Origin: Halovenus aranensis
GTDB taxonomy: Archaea > Halobacteriota > Halobacteria > Halobacteriales > Haloarculaceae
Assembly (NCBI RefSeq): GCF_900100385.1
Contig: NZ_FNFC01000002.1
Span: 206,458 to 270,457 of the forward strand
DNA length: 64,000 nt
Reading direction: 5' to 3'
The notes below the pieces were generated by a model that was not told where the DNA came from, did no database searches, and saw only the letters and a program-made list of their open reading frames with translations. A program made the translations under genes and the position numbers. Shown here piece after piece: positions 50,196-60,172 of this stretch. Position 1 is the first letter of the stretch, and each line of letters begins with the position of its first letter.

Positions 50196-52838
50196 ATGGA
50201 CTCACGAACAACCACAATCGAGATATCCGGGATGTCGTGTGCGACGTGTTCCGGCAACATCGAGGACGCGGTGGGTGACCTCGACGGCGTGACGGACGTG
50301 AGTGCAAACTTCGCGTCCGACGAGGGGCACGTCGAGTACGACCCCGACCGCGTCTCCCTGTCGGCTATCTACGCGGCCATCGAGGAGTCGGGGTACACGC
50401 CAGAGCGCAGCCAGCGAACAATTACCGTGCTCGGCATGTCCTGTGCGACGTGTTCGGGCACGGTCGAAGAGGCACTCGAATCGACCCCCGGCGTCCTCGA
50501 CGCCGACGCCAACTTCGCCAGCGACGAGGCACTCGTCGGCTACAATCCCGCCCAGACGGACCCGCGAGAGCTCTACGACGCAATCGAGTCCGCGGGCTAC
50601 GACCCGGTGGAGGAAGACGACGAGGACATGACCGACGAGCGCGAGCGCGCCATCGAGCGAGAACTCGGCAGACAGCGCCGACTCGTCGCTGGCGGCGCAG
50701 TTCTCACCGTTCCGTTCATCCTCCTGATGGTCGAGATGGCTCCGGGCGTGCCTACGCTCGTCCCCGAATCGATATTTGGCGTCTCTTTTCACTGGGTCGA
50801 GTTCGCCCTCGCGACGGTGCTGATGGCGACACTCGGCAGGGAGTTCTTCGAGGGAGCCGTCCGCGCGCTTGTCAACAACCGTCAGGCGAACATGGACACA
50901 CTGGTCGCTGTCGGAACCGCGACCGGGTTCGTCTACAGTACAGCGGTCCTGTTCGACGTTATCACCGGCGGTCTCTACTTCGAGGCTGTCGCCTTCATCC
51001 TCTGGTTCATCACGGTCGGGAACTGGCTCGAAGCGCGCTCGAAGGCACGCGCCGGTGACGCGCTTCGAGAGCTGCTAGAGATGGAAGCCGAGGAAGCCAC
51101 GATAGTTGTCGACGGCGAGGAGCAGACCGTTCGGCTAGCCGATGTCGAAGTCGGTGACCTAATGAAAGTCCGACCCGGCGAGAAGGTGCCGACCGACGGC
51201 GTCGTCGTCGACGGCCAGAGCGCAGTCGACGAGTCGATGGTGACCGGCGAATCCGTCCCCGTCGAGAAAAATAAAGGAGACGAGGTCATCGGCTCGACAA
51301 TCAACGAGAACGGCGTCTTGCACGTCGAAGCCACACAGGTCGGCTCGGACACCGCAATTCAGCAGATTGTCGAGCGCGTCAAGGAGGCCCAGGCCAGCCA
51401 GCCCGACATCCAGCGCCTCGCAGACAGGGTGTCGGCGTATTTCGTCCCGGCAGTCATCGTCAACGCAGTCGTCTGGGCGACGGTGTGGTTCCTGTTCCCC
51501 GAACTGATGTACGACATCTCGTCGACGGTCAGCTCCTGGATACCAGCCCTCGAGCCCGTTGGCGGCGGCCCCGAACTTGCCGTCCCCGGCACAGAGGCCA
51601 GCCTGCCGCTGACAGAGTTCTCGATGGTCGTCCTCGCGAGCGCGCTACTCGTGGCCTGCCCCTGTGCGCTCGGGTTAGCGACGCCCGCGGCGACCATGGT
51701 GGGGTCGACCATCAGCGCCCGGAACGGCGTCCTCTTCAAGGGGTCGGACGTGCTCGAACAGTCACGTGGCATCGACGCGGTCGTCTTCGACAAGACGGGC
51801 ACACTCACCCACGGCGAGATGGAACTCACTGACGTGGTCCCGGTCGCCGCGTTCGACGACCCCGCGACTGACGGCGGCGTCACGCCCGAGGAGTCAGACG
51901 CGACAGACCGCGGTCCGAGTATCGACCCGCCCGCCGACGAGGACGCGATACTCACCGCGGCCGCAAGCGCAGAGCGGGGGAGTGAACACCCAATCGCACA
52001 GGCAATTGTCGGGGGCGCACGCGACCGCGGCGTCGAGCTCTCCAGCCCGGATTCGTTCGAGAACGTCCCCGGCCACGGCATCCGCGCGAGTGCAACGGGC
52101 AGTGAGGTGCTGGTCGGGAACCGGAAGCTGTTGTCCGATGCCGGCATCGACCCGACGCCTGCGGCGACGACCATGGAACGACTCGAACGCGAGGGGAAGA
52201 CGGCGATGCTCGTTGCGATCGACGGCGAGCTTGCAGGTGTACTGGCGACCGCAGACCGCGTCCGCGAGAGCGCAAAGACCACCGTCGAGACGCTGACCGA
52301 CCGCGGTATCGACGTGATGATGCTCACCGGAGACAACGAGCGGACCGCCCGCGCGGTCGCCGCGGAACTCGGTATCGACCCCGACAACGTCCGGGCAGAG
52401 GTACTACCCGAGGACAAGGCAGACGCCATCGCGGAAATTCAGCGCGACGGCACCCGTGCGATGATGGTCGGCGACGGCGTCAACGACGCCCCTGCCCTGA
52501 CCGGGGCACACGTCGGTCTCGCCATCGGGAGCGGGACTGACGTGGCAATCGAGAGCGCCGACGTGACGCTGATGCGTGACGACCCGGCAGACGTGCTCAA
52601 AGTCCTCAACGTGGCCGATGCCACCATCGAGAAGGTATACCAGAACCTCTTTTGGGCCTTTGTCTACAACACGACGCTCGTGCCGATTGCCTCCCTTGGC
52701 CTGCTGAATCCGGCACTCGCTGGCCTCGCGATGGCCGCCTCCAGCGTGTCGGTTATGTCGAACAGCCTCGCGTTCATCAACTACGACCCACACGAGCGGT
52801 ATGTCTTCTTTCCGTTCCGGCCGTTCGCTCGCCGCTAG
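50196..52838 (+). CDS. copA: Copper-translocating P1B-type ATPase
   Basis: The 880-residue pump has two N-terminal heavy-metal domains with G-M-S-C-A-T-C (Cys15/Cys18 and Cys83/Cys86), then about eight membrane helices. The C-P-C is at 488-490 and the phosphorylated Asp532 is in [10 protein letters not shown]. The hinge [19 protein letters not shown] and the copper-site helices with Y-N/M-S-S residues near the end ([11 protein letters not shown]) are typical CopA. It exports Cu+ from the cytoplasm. It is regulated probably through the inverted repeat at its start, and overlaps the following convergent gene by four bases. Confidence 0.95.
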   Translation: MDSRTTTIEISGMSCATCSGNIEDAVGDLDGVTDVSANFASDEGHVEYDPDRVSLSAIYAAIEESGYTPERSQRTITVLGMSCATCSGTVEEALESTPGVLDADANFASDEALVGYNPAQTDPRELYDAIESAGYDPVEEDDEDMTDERERAIERELGRQRRLVAGGAVLTVPFILLMVEMAPGVPTLVPESIFGVSFHWVEFALATVLMATLGREFFEGAVRALVNNRQANMDTLVAVGTATGFVYSTAVLFDVITGGLYFEAVAFILWFITVGNWLEARSKARAGDALRELLEMEAEEATIVVDGEEQTVRLADVEVGDLMKVRPGEKVPTDGVVVDGQSAVDESMVTGESVPVEKNKGDEVIGSTINENGVLHVEATQVGSDTAIQQIVERVKEAQASQPDIQRLADRVSAYFVPAVIVNAVVWATVWFLFPELMYDISSTVSSWIPALEPVGGGPELAVPGTEASLPLTEFSMVVLASALLVACPCALGLATPAATMVGSTISARNGVLFKGSDVLEQSRGIDAVVFDKTGTLTHGEMELTDVVPVAAFDDPATDGGVTPEESDATDRGPSIDPPADEDAILTAAASAERGSEHPIAQAIVGGARDRGVELSSPDSFENVPGHGIRASATGSEVLVGNRKLLSDAGIDPTPAATTMERLEREGKTAMLVAIDGELAGVLATADRVRESAKTTVETLTDRGIDVMMLTGDNERTARAVAAELGIDPDNVRAEVLPEDKADAIAEIQRDGTRAMMVGDGVNDAPALTGAHVGLAIGSGTDVAIESADVTLMRDDPADVLKVLNVADATIEKVYQNLFWAFVYNTTLVPIASLGLLNPALAGLAMAASSVSVMSNSLAFINYDPHERYVFFPFRPFARR

Positions 52839-53488
52839 AGGCGTGCCGTAACCGTCTCCTCTGTCGGCCCGAACCCAGTCAGTGTCAGCTCTATCTTGTC
52901 GCCGTCGCTCTCGACATCGATACGTGCGGTCATCGACGTCTCCAGCCCAGTGAGCATGCTGTCGATATCCGTCTCCAGCGACGCGCTCGTATCGACCGCA
53001 CAGACGCCCAGCCCCTCGTTGCGCCGGAGGTCTGTCAGAAACGTGGTGTTGAGGAACCGGTAGACAGACCGGGTGTCTTCGACCTCGTCGATAAGCGTCG
53101 AACACAGGAAGATGCCCGACCGGAAGCGGTCGTTTGTCTGGTTCACCTGCGAGACGAGATTCGAGAACTCCATACCGAGCGTCGTCAGGTCGCTCAGGTC
53201 GTCGATAACGGTGACATCGTCGCCCCGTGCCGGTCCCTCACAGGTCAAGATAGCAGCGTCTTGGCCGGCTCCGGCCCGTACGTCGTCGAGAATCCGCCTG
53301 ACCGCTCGGCCGCCACTGTTTGTCGCCAGGACGACCGAGTACTCGCTTTCTTTTGCGGCAACGAGGGAGGCGAACACCCGCTTGAGTGCCTCGGTATCGT
53401 CGCCGGCTAGCAGGATTGAGGTGCCGCTCTCGACGTGTTCGTCCGGGAGCAGGTCGACGGTGAACCCACCTGCGTCAGAGAGGCTCAT
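52835..53488 (-). CDS. RecA/KaiC-like protein lacking Walker A (paralogue of 5480 protein)
   Basis: The 217-residue protein aligns with the one at 5480-6094 over most of its length (for example [17 protein letters not shown] versus GIKFSEFVEEFYGEREA, and [14 protein letters not shown]). The P-loop region reads [14 protein letters not shown], so the lysine-Ser/Thr of Walker A is gone and ATP binding is doubtful. It is translationally coupled (ATGA) to the upstream receiver-like/GAF protein. That suggests a signalling partner role, and not catalysis. Confidence 0.75.
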   Translation of the reverse strand: MSLSDAGGFTVDLLPDEHVESGTSILLAGDDTEALKRVFASLVAAKESEYSVVLATNSGGRAVRRILDDVRAGAGQDAAILTCEGPARGDDVTVIDDLSDLTTLGMEFSNLVSQVNQTNDRFRSGIFLCSTLIDEVEDTRSVYRFLNTTFLTDLRRNEGLGVCAVDTSASLETDIDSMLTGLETSMTARIDVESDGDKIELTLTGFGPTEETVTARL

Positions 53489-54372
53489 TGTGCCACCTCG
53501 CCGCCGCTATCGACAGCCTGACGCAACTCTAGAATCTCCATCGCGGTCTCGGCGTACTGCTGGAGCGTATCGCGCTCGTGGGCAGAGAACTCTCGTGGCT
53601 CGTGGTCGAGGGCACAGACCTGGCCGATGACCTGCCCGTTGGGCGCGGTCATGTTCGCGCCGGCATAGGAGACGATACCCAGATTCTTGAGCTGTTGGTT
53701 CTCGCTGAACCGGCTGTCGGCGTCGATGTCCTCGACCACCATCACGTCTTCCTGGAGCATGCTGTGGGTACAGATAGTGTCCTCCCGGGTCAGCGAGTCC
53801 CAGTCTGCGCCGGTACACGCCAGGAAGTTCTCCTCGTCTTTCTCGATGAGACCGATAAACGAGACAGCTACGTCGAGGTGGTCCGCAATGAGGTCAGTCA
53901 GCCGGTCGAAACTCTCCTCGACTGGAAGCTCCTCGACGTCGTACTCGGCGAGTGTTTCGAGGCGGTCGTCTTCATCCTCCGGCGCGAGAAAGCCCACCTG
54001 TGCGCTGTGCTCGATGACGTCGTTGACGACGAAACCGAGCCTGTCGTCCGCATCTGGCAGGTCGCGGTTCAGGTACTCCACGATGACCTCGTCGAAGCCC
54101 GTGGTGTCGATCTCGCCCGGCGAAACGTCGGTAAAGAGGATACTGGGTGTCTGCGGGGACTCCGATTTGAGCGCGTCGATGATATCCAGCCCCGTCCCGT
54201 CCGAGAGGTCGTAGGCCGTGACGACACAGACAATCGGTTCCTGGACGATTGTTTCGATAGCCGACTCGACCGAGGTAACTGAAATCGGCGCGAGCTGGTC
54301 GTCGTCTTCGAGCGTCGAAACGACGTCTGTCACACGCTCAGCAGTGTCGACACAGAGAACATTTCTCGTCAT
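53485..54372 (-). CDS. Receiver-like plus GAF domain signalling protein
   Basis: The 295-residue protein starts MTRNVLCVDTAERVTDVV, a receiver-type fold (about 1-115) in which the strand VCVVTAYDLSDGTGLDII carries the D-L-x-D-G-x-G-L-D-I segment. The acidic pocket is partly altered (Cys-Val-Asp-Thr in place of V-D-D). The C-terminal GAF domain (about 150-290) contains VSFIGLIEKDEENFLA, CTHSMLQEDVMVVED and VCALDHEPREFSA. It may sense a small molecule and signal to the RecA-like protein, with which it is coupled by a four-base overlap. Confidence 0.82.
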   Translation of the reverse strand: MTRNVLCVDTAERVTDVVSTLEDDDQLAPISVTSVESAIETIVQEPIVCVVTAYDLSDGTGLDIIDALKSESPQTPSILFTDVSPGEIDTTGFDEVIVEYLNRDLPDADDRLGFVVNDVIEHSAQVGFLAPEDEDDRLETLAEYDVEELPVEESFDRLTDLIADHLDVAVSFIGLIEKDEENFLACTGADWDSLTREDTICTHSMLQEDVMVVEDIDADSRFSENQQLKNLGIVSYAGANMTAPNGQVIGQVCALDHEPREFSAHERDTLQQYAETAMEILELRQAVDSGGEVAQ

Positions 54373-54555
54373 TGTAGAGTCTTGGCAAGTGCAGACATAA
54401 GCTCTTGTGTGTGAGTATCACAACTGATTCTGCCAGCCCCGAAACGTAGGTCGAATGCTTATTGGTTGCGCAGACGAAAGTCGGGGTATGATACTGCGAC
54501 ACGTGATTTGGCGGGTATCGGTCTGGGAACGTGGATTGCGGATTTTCGCGAGGCG

Positions 54556-55113
54556 ATGACGAGCGTCGACGACCTCTGGTATCTGGCCGACGAGGCGAGC
54601 CAGCAGGCCGAACAGACCTACCACAGGCTCGCCGAGCAACACGAGGAGTTCCTGGAGTTCGAGACGACCAAACACGTCACCCGGCGTCGGTTTCGGACCG
54701 TCGCCGCACGCATCGAAGCCAACGGTGCGCCCTACGGCGCACACACGCTGGTACAGCGGCCCGACGGTGCGTTGTTGCTGGTACGCCACGAGGCACTGGG
54801 TCTTTGGGTCCTTCCCGGCGGTGAGACCGACGGCGACGAGACGTTCCGCGAGGCCGCCGTGCGCGAACTGGCCGAGGAGGCCGGTATCGAGGCAGCCTAC
54901 GACGGACTCGGCATGCTCGGGCGCGTCCACTTCCGTGCTGGCGGCCACGACACCTGGGGAGTTCTCCCGCTGTTTGGGGCACGTGCCACCGATACCGAGC
55001 CAGTAGTCAACGACCCCGACGGCGAGATAACGGCGGCGCGCTGGTTCGAGGACCTGCCCGAGGACACGCGCGACCGCGAGCATCTCGAAACCTGGCGCGA
55101 GTACAACCGATGA
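54556..55113 (+). CDS. Nudix hydrolase (haloarchaeal ADP-ribose/NAD-type)
   Basis: The ATG at 54556 gives 185 residues starting MTSVDDLWYLADEASQQAEQ, the usual beginning of this haloarchaeal Nudix group. The Nudix box is G-G-E-T-D-G-D-E-T...VRELAEEAGIE near 101-122. The N-terminal 60 residues form helices that may close the active site. Upstream, a TATA-like gcttattgg near 54455 precedes a leader of about 70 nt. It overlaps the next gene by four bases (ATGA), coupling it to a lipoprotein gene, an unexpected pairing. Confidence 0.88.
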   Translation: MTSVDDLWYLADEASQQAEQTYHRLAEQHEEFLEFETTKHVTRRRFRTVAARIEANGAPYGAHTLVQRPDGALLLVRHEALGLWVLPGGETDGDETFREAAVRELAEEAGIEAAYDGLGMLGRVHFRAGGHDTWGVLPLFGARATDTEPVVNDPDGEITAARWFEDLPEDTRDREHLETWREYNR

Positions 55114-56462
55114 CTGACAGACCGACATTCGACCGACGGCGCGTCCTTCAGGGCATAGCAGGGACGCTACCGGCCGCCCTCGCAGGGTGTCTCGGCAGCG
55201 AGACGAGCAAAACGTACACAGACTGGATTCCGGCCAGTGAGGGGTTCACAGTTGCGTATCTCGATTTACAGGAGGCTGACAGCGATGACAACGCCGGGGC
55301 GCTGGTCCCGACGCTTTTGCCCTCACAGGACGCGATACTCGACGGCGGAGAGAGTGGCCCCGGTGCAGGCAGATTCGCCGTCGACGTCGACACAGAAGAC
55401 CCACTGCTCGGGTTCCCGGTTCGAGCGAGCAGCAGCGTCCTCGCGTTTGCTTCGCTCGGGGTCGGCATCTCGGGACTGTACGAACTCGTTGACGGCACGG
55501 CCGACCAACCGGCACACGAACTGCTCTTTCTCGACGGCGTTATCGTGTTGACCGGAGGGTTCGACACCGACTACGTCGACGAGCGATTGCGTAGCGAGGG
55601 ACCACTCCCACAGTTCAAGGTTCAACATCAGGTGCTTGGAGACCTGGGTGAGTACACCCTCTACGGTCCGGCCGACGCCGAGCGTGACACGGGCGGCGGT
55701 GCCACTGTTGCAGTCAACGAAGCGGCAATCGTACTCGGGGATGACCGCGAGGCCGTCGAGCGTGTCGTCGAGACCCGCGCCGGCGAGCGAGAAACTGCAC
55801 CAGACCGATTCGACACCGTCGAGTGGCTCGCTGAGAGTGTCGAGGCTGGCAACGTCGTCGTTGGCCAGTACGGCGAGGAAAGTCTCGATAGCTACGGCGG
55901 TGGCGACAGTTCAGTCCTCGGGACGTTCGACCCGTCTGATGACGTTCTCGCCTCCCTGTCGCTCGATGACACAGATGGAACGGCAACGGCAACGCTCGCG
56001 GTCGCGGCCGAGGGTGAGCGAGAACGGCAACTCGAGACAATACTCGGCCAGGATGGAACAGACCGCTCGATGACAACAGAGGACGGCCGACTCACAGTCT
56101 CTGCGACCTACAGCGACGATATGCTAAAGACAATGCAGGTCGTCGAGGAGGACCCTCCCGACGACTCCGATTTCAAGCCGGAGCGCATCGACGAGGAGAA
56201 TCGACTCGTCACCGACGTGAGCTTCAACGACCCCGAAGAAGGACTCGCAAAGGTGACCTTCACCGACGACCCTGCGGTCGAGTTCGACACCATCAGAGTC
56301 GAGTCGGTCGTTGGTGGCGGTGAGACAGAGCTCTCGGGTAACTTTTCTCCGGACTTCCTCCGGGTGTTCTTCGACCCAGCAGGTGACCAGGTGGTCGTCA
56401 CGATTATCCATGGCGATACCACGGAGGTCGTCCATCGCGAGACCTACGAACCGTCCGAGTGA
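55110..56462 (+). CDS. Tat-exported lipoprotein of unknown function
   Basis: This 450-residue protein has a Tat signal with R-R-R-V-L-Q-G-I near 9-16 and a lipobox L-A-G-C near 26-29, so it is lipid-anchored outside the membrane. The mature part is acidic and rich in beta strands. It contains AAIVLGDDREAVERVVETRAGE, which relates it to the lipoprotein at 39011. No enzyme motif is seen. It overlaps the Nudix gene upstream by four bases and is followed by the TFB gene with its own promoter. Confidence 0.78.
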   Translation: MTDRPTFDRRRVLQGIAGTLPAALAGCLGSETSKTYTDWIPASEGFTVAYLDLQEADSDDNAGALVPTLLPSQDAILDGGESGPGAGRFAVDVDTEDPLLGFPVRASSSVLAFASLGVGISGLYELVDGTADQPAHELLFLDGVIVLTGGFDTDYVDERLRSEGPLPQFKVQHQVLGDLGEYTLYGPADAERDTGGGATVAVNEAAIVLGDDREAVERVVETRAGERETAPDRFDTVEWLAESVEAGNVVVGQYGEESLDSYGGGDSSVLGTFDPSDDVLASLSLDDTDGTATATLAVAAEGERERQLETILGQDGTDRSMTTEDGRLTVSATYSDDMLKTMQVVEEDPPDDSDFKPERIDEENRLVTDVSFNDPEEGLAKVTFTDDPAVEFDTIRVESVVGGGETELSGNFSPDFLRVFFDPAGDQVVVTIIHGDTTEVVHRETYEPSE

Positions 56463-56583
56463 CACGTTCTATCGCCACGACTCGCCAGTCATGGCAGGCT
56501 GTCTCACACTTAAGACTATGAATGACTCTGGGGAATATCGAGGTTTCGGCACGTCAGACAGCCGTTCGGGTTTGGATTGCGCA

Positions 56584-56615
56584 AGGTTTAAGTAATTTTC
56601 AGAGCAATTTAAACT
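56584..56615 (+). promoter_or_regulatory. Promoter region of the TFB gene
   Basis: AT-rich boxes tttaagta (56587-56594) and aatttaaac (56606-56614) lie 64-91 bases before the ATG at 56678. Either could be the TATA element, giving a leader of roughly 40-60 nt. Confidence 0.5.
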
Positions 56616-56677
56616 CAGCGAAATTCACGGGGTATTTTCAGGAGACATCCTGCCCGAATTTCCACCCCCTACTACCC

Positions 56678-57643
56678 ATGAGCAACTCGAATACACGGAC
56701 ACGGCAACAGCAGACGGAATCGACTGAGGAACGAGCAGACAGTAGCGTATCCTGCCCAGAGTGTAGCGGCAAGCTCGTTCAGGACGACGAGCACGGCGAG
56801 ACAGTCTGTACAGACTGTGGGCTCGTCGTCGAGGAAGGGTCAGTCGACCGCGGCCCGGAGTGGCGTGCGTTCGATTCTCAAGAGAAAGACCAAAAGTCCC
56901 GCGTCGGTGCGCCGACGACGAACATGATGCACGACAAGGGGCTGTCGACGAACATCGACTGGCGGGACAAAGACGCCTACGGCAACGCGCTCGGCGCAAA
57001 ACAGCGAAAGAAGATGCAGCGCCTGCGCAAGTGGAACGAGCGGTTCCGCACCCGTGACTCCAAGGAGCGCAACCTCAAGCAGGCGCTTGGCGAAATCGAC
57101 CGGATGGCCTCTGCGCTTGGCCTCCCCGAGAACGTCCGCGAGACTGCGAGTGTCATCTATCGCCGCGCGCTCGACGAGAACCTCCTCCCGGGTCGCTCCA
57201 TCGAGGGTGTCTCGACGGCCTCGGTATACGCCGCCGCGCGGCAGGCTGGTGTCCCGCGGTCGCTCGACGAAATCACCGACGTATCCCGCGTCGAGAAAAG
57301 CGAAATCGCCCGCACCTACCGCTACGTGGTCCGCGAACTCGGGCTCGAAGTCCAGCCCGCAGACCCCGAGAGCTACGTGCCCCGGTTCGTCTCCTCGCTT
57401 GGCCTCTCCGAAGAAGCCGAGCGCCGCGCCCGCGAACTCCTCCAGAACGCCAAAGAGCAGGGCGTCCATTCGGGCAAGTCGCCGGTTGGCCTCGCCGCCG
57501 CTGCTGTCTACGCCGCCGCACTGCTGACAAACGAAAAGACGACACAGGCCGCCGTCAGCGAGGTCGCGGACATCTCCGAGGTCACGATTCGGAACCGCTA
57601 CCACGAACTGCTCGAAGCCGAGCAGGGCATCGCGCTCGCATAA
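56678..57643 (+). CDS. tfb: Transcription initiation factor IIB (TFB)
   Basis: The start MSNSNTRTRQQQTEST yields 321 residues. Residues 25-60 form the N-terminal zinc ribbon (C-P-E-C...C-T-D-C) with the B-reader stretch GPEWRAFDSQEKDQKSRVG. Two cyclin repeats follow: LGLPENVRETASVIYRRAL and VSTASVYAAARQAGV, then a second one with LGLSEEAERRARELL and SPVGLAAAAVYAAALL. TFB recruits RNA polymerase to TBP-bound TATA boxes. Haloarchaea carry several TFB copies with different promoter preferences; which paralogue this is cannot be told here. All domains appear intact. Confidence 0.96.
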   Translation: MSNSNTRTRQQQTESTEERADSSVSCPECSGKLVQDDEHGETVCTDCGLVVEEGSVDRGPEWRAFDSQEKDQKSRVGAPTTNMMHDKGLSTNIDWRDKDAYGNALGAKQRKKMQRLRKWNERFRTRDSKERNLKQALGEIDRMASALGLPENVRETASVIYRRALDENLLPGRSIEGVSTASVYAAARQAGVPRSLDEITDVSRVEKSEIARTYRYVVRELGLEVQPADPESYVPRFVSSLGLSEEAERRARELLQNAKEQGVHSGKSPVGLAAAAVYAAALLTNEKTTQAAVSEVADISEVTIRNRYHELLEAEQGIALA

Positions 57644-57671
57644 CGCCGTTCTCTCCCGTTTTCGACGGCTG

Positions 57672-59732
57672 CTACGCCGCGCTCTCGGACGAACGGGGAA
57701 GCCAGATTGTCACCGTCGAGCCCTCTTCGACGGTCGCTTCGAGTTCTCCGTCGAGACTCGTCACAATCCAGAACACGAGCCACAGGCCGAGTCCATCGCC
57801 GTGGACTAGCTGTGTCTCGGTGTTCGACTGCAGCACCTCTCGTTCCATCTCCGGAATCCCCGACCCGTTGTCGCTGACTGCAATCTCGACCTGGCTCTCG
57901 GTGAGACTGACCTCGATGTCGATGGCAGGGGGGTCGCCCCCGTGTTTTGCGGCGTTGTCGACGACCTCTGAAAGCGCCGTTTCGAACCGCTCGTGGGTGT
58001 CGGCCTCGGCACTCTCAGGCGCGTTCACCGACACCGAGGCCTCGGGATAACGCACCTCCAACTCGGAGACGGTCCGCTCGACCATCGGAACGATATCCAT
58101 CGGTTCGAGGTCTGGAGACAGCTCCCGGTTCTCTTCGATTTTCTGGGCCGACTCGGTCAGGTCGAGCACCCGGTCTGCGGTGTCTCGGATGTGTGCTGCC
58201 TTGTCGGCGTCGTCGTCGTCGAGTGTGGATTCGAGTAGCCCCGCGTAGCTCGCGATGACACTCATTCTGTTGCGCAGGTTGTGGCGCAGGACGCGGTTGA
58301 TGACGCTGATGAGTCCTTCGCGCTGGCGGCGCTCGGTCGCGTCACGGACCATCAGCTGGATGCCGACGACATCCTCGGGGCCGCGTTCGTCCTCGGCGAC
58401 ACTCCCGTCGTAGATTGGGACGCCACGGATGTCGCTGTAGACAGTCCGCCCCGCCTTGGTTTCGAGCGGAAAGTCCCGAACTCTGTTGGTCCGTCCGCTC
58501 AACACCGGCTCAATCTGGTTCCAGGCTCGTTCGGTTGTCGACTCGTCTGGGAGAGTAACAGCAATCTGCTGGCCTTCGAGTTCTGTGGCGGAGTAGCCGA
58601 GAAACTCTTCGACAGACGGCGAGACGAACGTGTAGTTCCCCTCCTGGTCGACCCGAAATACGAACGCGAAGCTCGCGTCGATGACTGCCCGGTAGAGCTC
58701 GTTTTGCTCGTCGAGTTCCCGCTCACGGTCGGCGAGCTGTCGCCGCTGGCGCTCGGTTTTGGTGACATCGGAGAGCTGCACGACCTCTGTACTCGATTGG
58801 CCCAGGGAAACCGTACTCGCCGAGACGAAGTAGAACCGCTGGTCGCCCTCATACTCGCGTTCGAGGATGTGGTCGTCGCTGCCGATTGCCTCGACGACGG
58901 CCGGAGCGGCTGCCGAGAGCCGACTCCCGGTTGCACCATTGAGTTCTGGCAACACGTCGCCAGCATTGCTCGAATAGTCCTTGATACGACCGTTCTCGTC
59001 GAGATAAATGGACAGGTCGTTCCCCCGGGCAGTCCGCTGTACGGCCAGAAACCGCCGCTCTGAGATGAACAGCACACCGACTGCAAACGCCGCGACACCA
59101 ATCGGTGCGTAGATAACGTCAATCAGCCACGGCGTGAACAGCGCGGCGACATCGAACACGACTGGGACGCCAATTAATCCCGTCAGGATTGTCAGCGAGC
59201 GGGTCTCGTACCCTGACTCGAAGTATAGCTGGAAGAGCATAAACATGCCAAGTGCCGCGAGCACGTACGAGAGCCCGGTCGCAGTCCAGTGGAGGATGTT
59301 GTGCTCGATTGCCAGATAGGCAAACGGCGTCTCTACCTCGGTAGTCGTGAAGTACAGCCCGTGGAGTGGGTTGGTGACCTTGACCGAGACGACGGCCAGA
59401 AACACGCCCACACTGAGTCGCCGGAGCGATTTGTTCCGATGATAGCGCCGTCCGGTGTAGGCCGAACAGAAGTACAGCCACGCCCAGACGGTCCCGAACC
59501 CGAGTGCCAGCCCGACGATGTACGCCGGTTCTCGGAACGGGTCGGGAAAGATGAAAAAGACGGTCTTGAGCAGCGCCCAGCCCCCTGCCGTCGCGAGCAG
59601 CCAGACCAGTCCGCGACGGACGTCCGGGTCGTCGAACTTCCGCGCCCGTGCGATTGCGGCAATCGAGACGATGCCACTCACCGCAAACAGGGCTGTGTAT
59701 AACTGCTCGACTGTTCCGACGCTCCCAATCAT
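57672..59732 (-). CDS. 7TM-N-terminal PAS sensor histidine kinase
   Basis: The 686-residue protein starts with seven or eight hydrophobic helices (about 8-230, a histidine kinase N-terminal 7TM region). Next is a degenerate PAS-like segment, followed by a full PAS (about 345-460) with VVGIQLMVRDATER at its end. The phosphoacceptor His484 is in RVLRHNLRNRM. The HATPase domain has VVDNAAKHGG and DNGSGIP, ending DGLGLWLVFWI. It is a membrane sensor with an unknown stimulus. No regulator is adjacent. It is convergent with the TFB gene. Confidence 0.9.
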   Translation of the reverse strand: MIGSVGTVEQLYTALFAVSGIVSIAAIARARKFDDPDVRRGLVWLLATAGGWALLKTVFFIFPDPFREPAYIVGLALGFGTVWAWLYFCSAYTGRRYHRNKSLRRLSVGVFLAVVSVKVTNPLHGLYFTTTEVETPFAYLAIEHNILHWTATGLSYVLAALGMFMLFQLYFESGYETRSLTILTGLIGVPVVFDVAALFTPWLIDVIYAPIGVAAFAVGVLFISERRFLAVQRTARGNDLSIYLDENGRIKDYSSNAGDVLPELNGATGSRLSAAAPAVVEAIGSDDHILEREYEGDQRFYFVSASTVSLGQSSTEVVQLSDVTKTERQRRQLADRERELDEQNELYRAVIDASFAFVFRVDQEGNYTFVSPSVEEFLGYSATELEGQQIAVTLPDESTTERAWNQIEPVLSGRTNRVRDFPLETKAGRTVYSDIRGVPIYDGSVAEDERGPEDVVGIQLMVRDATERRQREGLISVINRVLRHNLRNRMSVIASYAGLLESTLDDDDADKAAHIRDTADRVLDLTESAQKIEENRELSPDLEPMDIVPMVERTVSELEVRYPEASVSVNAPESAEADTHERFETALSEVVDNAAKHGGDPPAIDIEVSLTESQVEIAVSDNGSGIPEMEREVLQSNTETQLVHGDGLGLWLVFWIVTSLDGELEATVEEGSTVTIWLPRSSESAA

Positions 59733-60172
59733 CTGACGTACGTTTATGCTCAGGGGGGTAAACGTTTCCGGCTACCCGGTTCCGTCAGTCTGTTAGTTCT
59801 GTCTTGGCCCGAACACCGCCTATATCGGGGTTCCCCAGACCAATTCGACGCCGTGGACCGATATCGCCCCGTCAGTGACCTGATTGTGTGGTTGCCGGTC
59901 GCCGAATTGTCTGGCTGGAACGCTACCTGAATCTGTACCTGTGTTATTTATTGATTTGTCTGTAACAACGAAAGTACGTTACCTAACCCTGTTGGGGTGT
60001 GGTAAGGCCGCGTCCATTCCGACGAAGTACCCGCGGTCCGACCGGTGGTAGACGACCGCAGTGCCGACGACGCCGGTCGTCGCTCAGTTGGCTGGTGTGT
60101 GATGGTCGAACACAGTCCGCTCAGAGAGGGTCAAAAGACCTTTATTCGTACTGCGTGCATCTCACGATAGCT
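59733..60172. other. 440 bp intergenic region before the aldolase gene
   Basis: It contains the aldolase TATA-like ctttatt (60140-60146; ATG at 60173). An AT-rich block ttatttattgatttgtctgt at 59943-59962 could be another promoter. The stretch 60000-60130 is GC-rich with short inverted repeats and might hold a small RNA or a long regulatory leader. I see no credible protein-coding frame; the open frame running from 59999 is arginine-rich before the true start. Confidence 0.4.
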
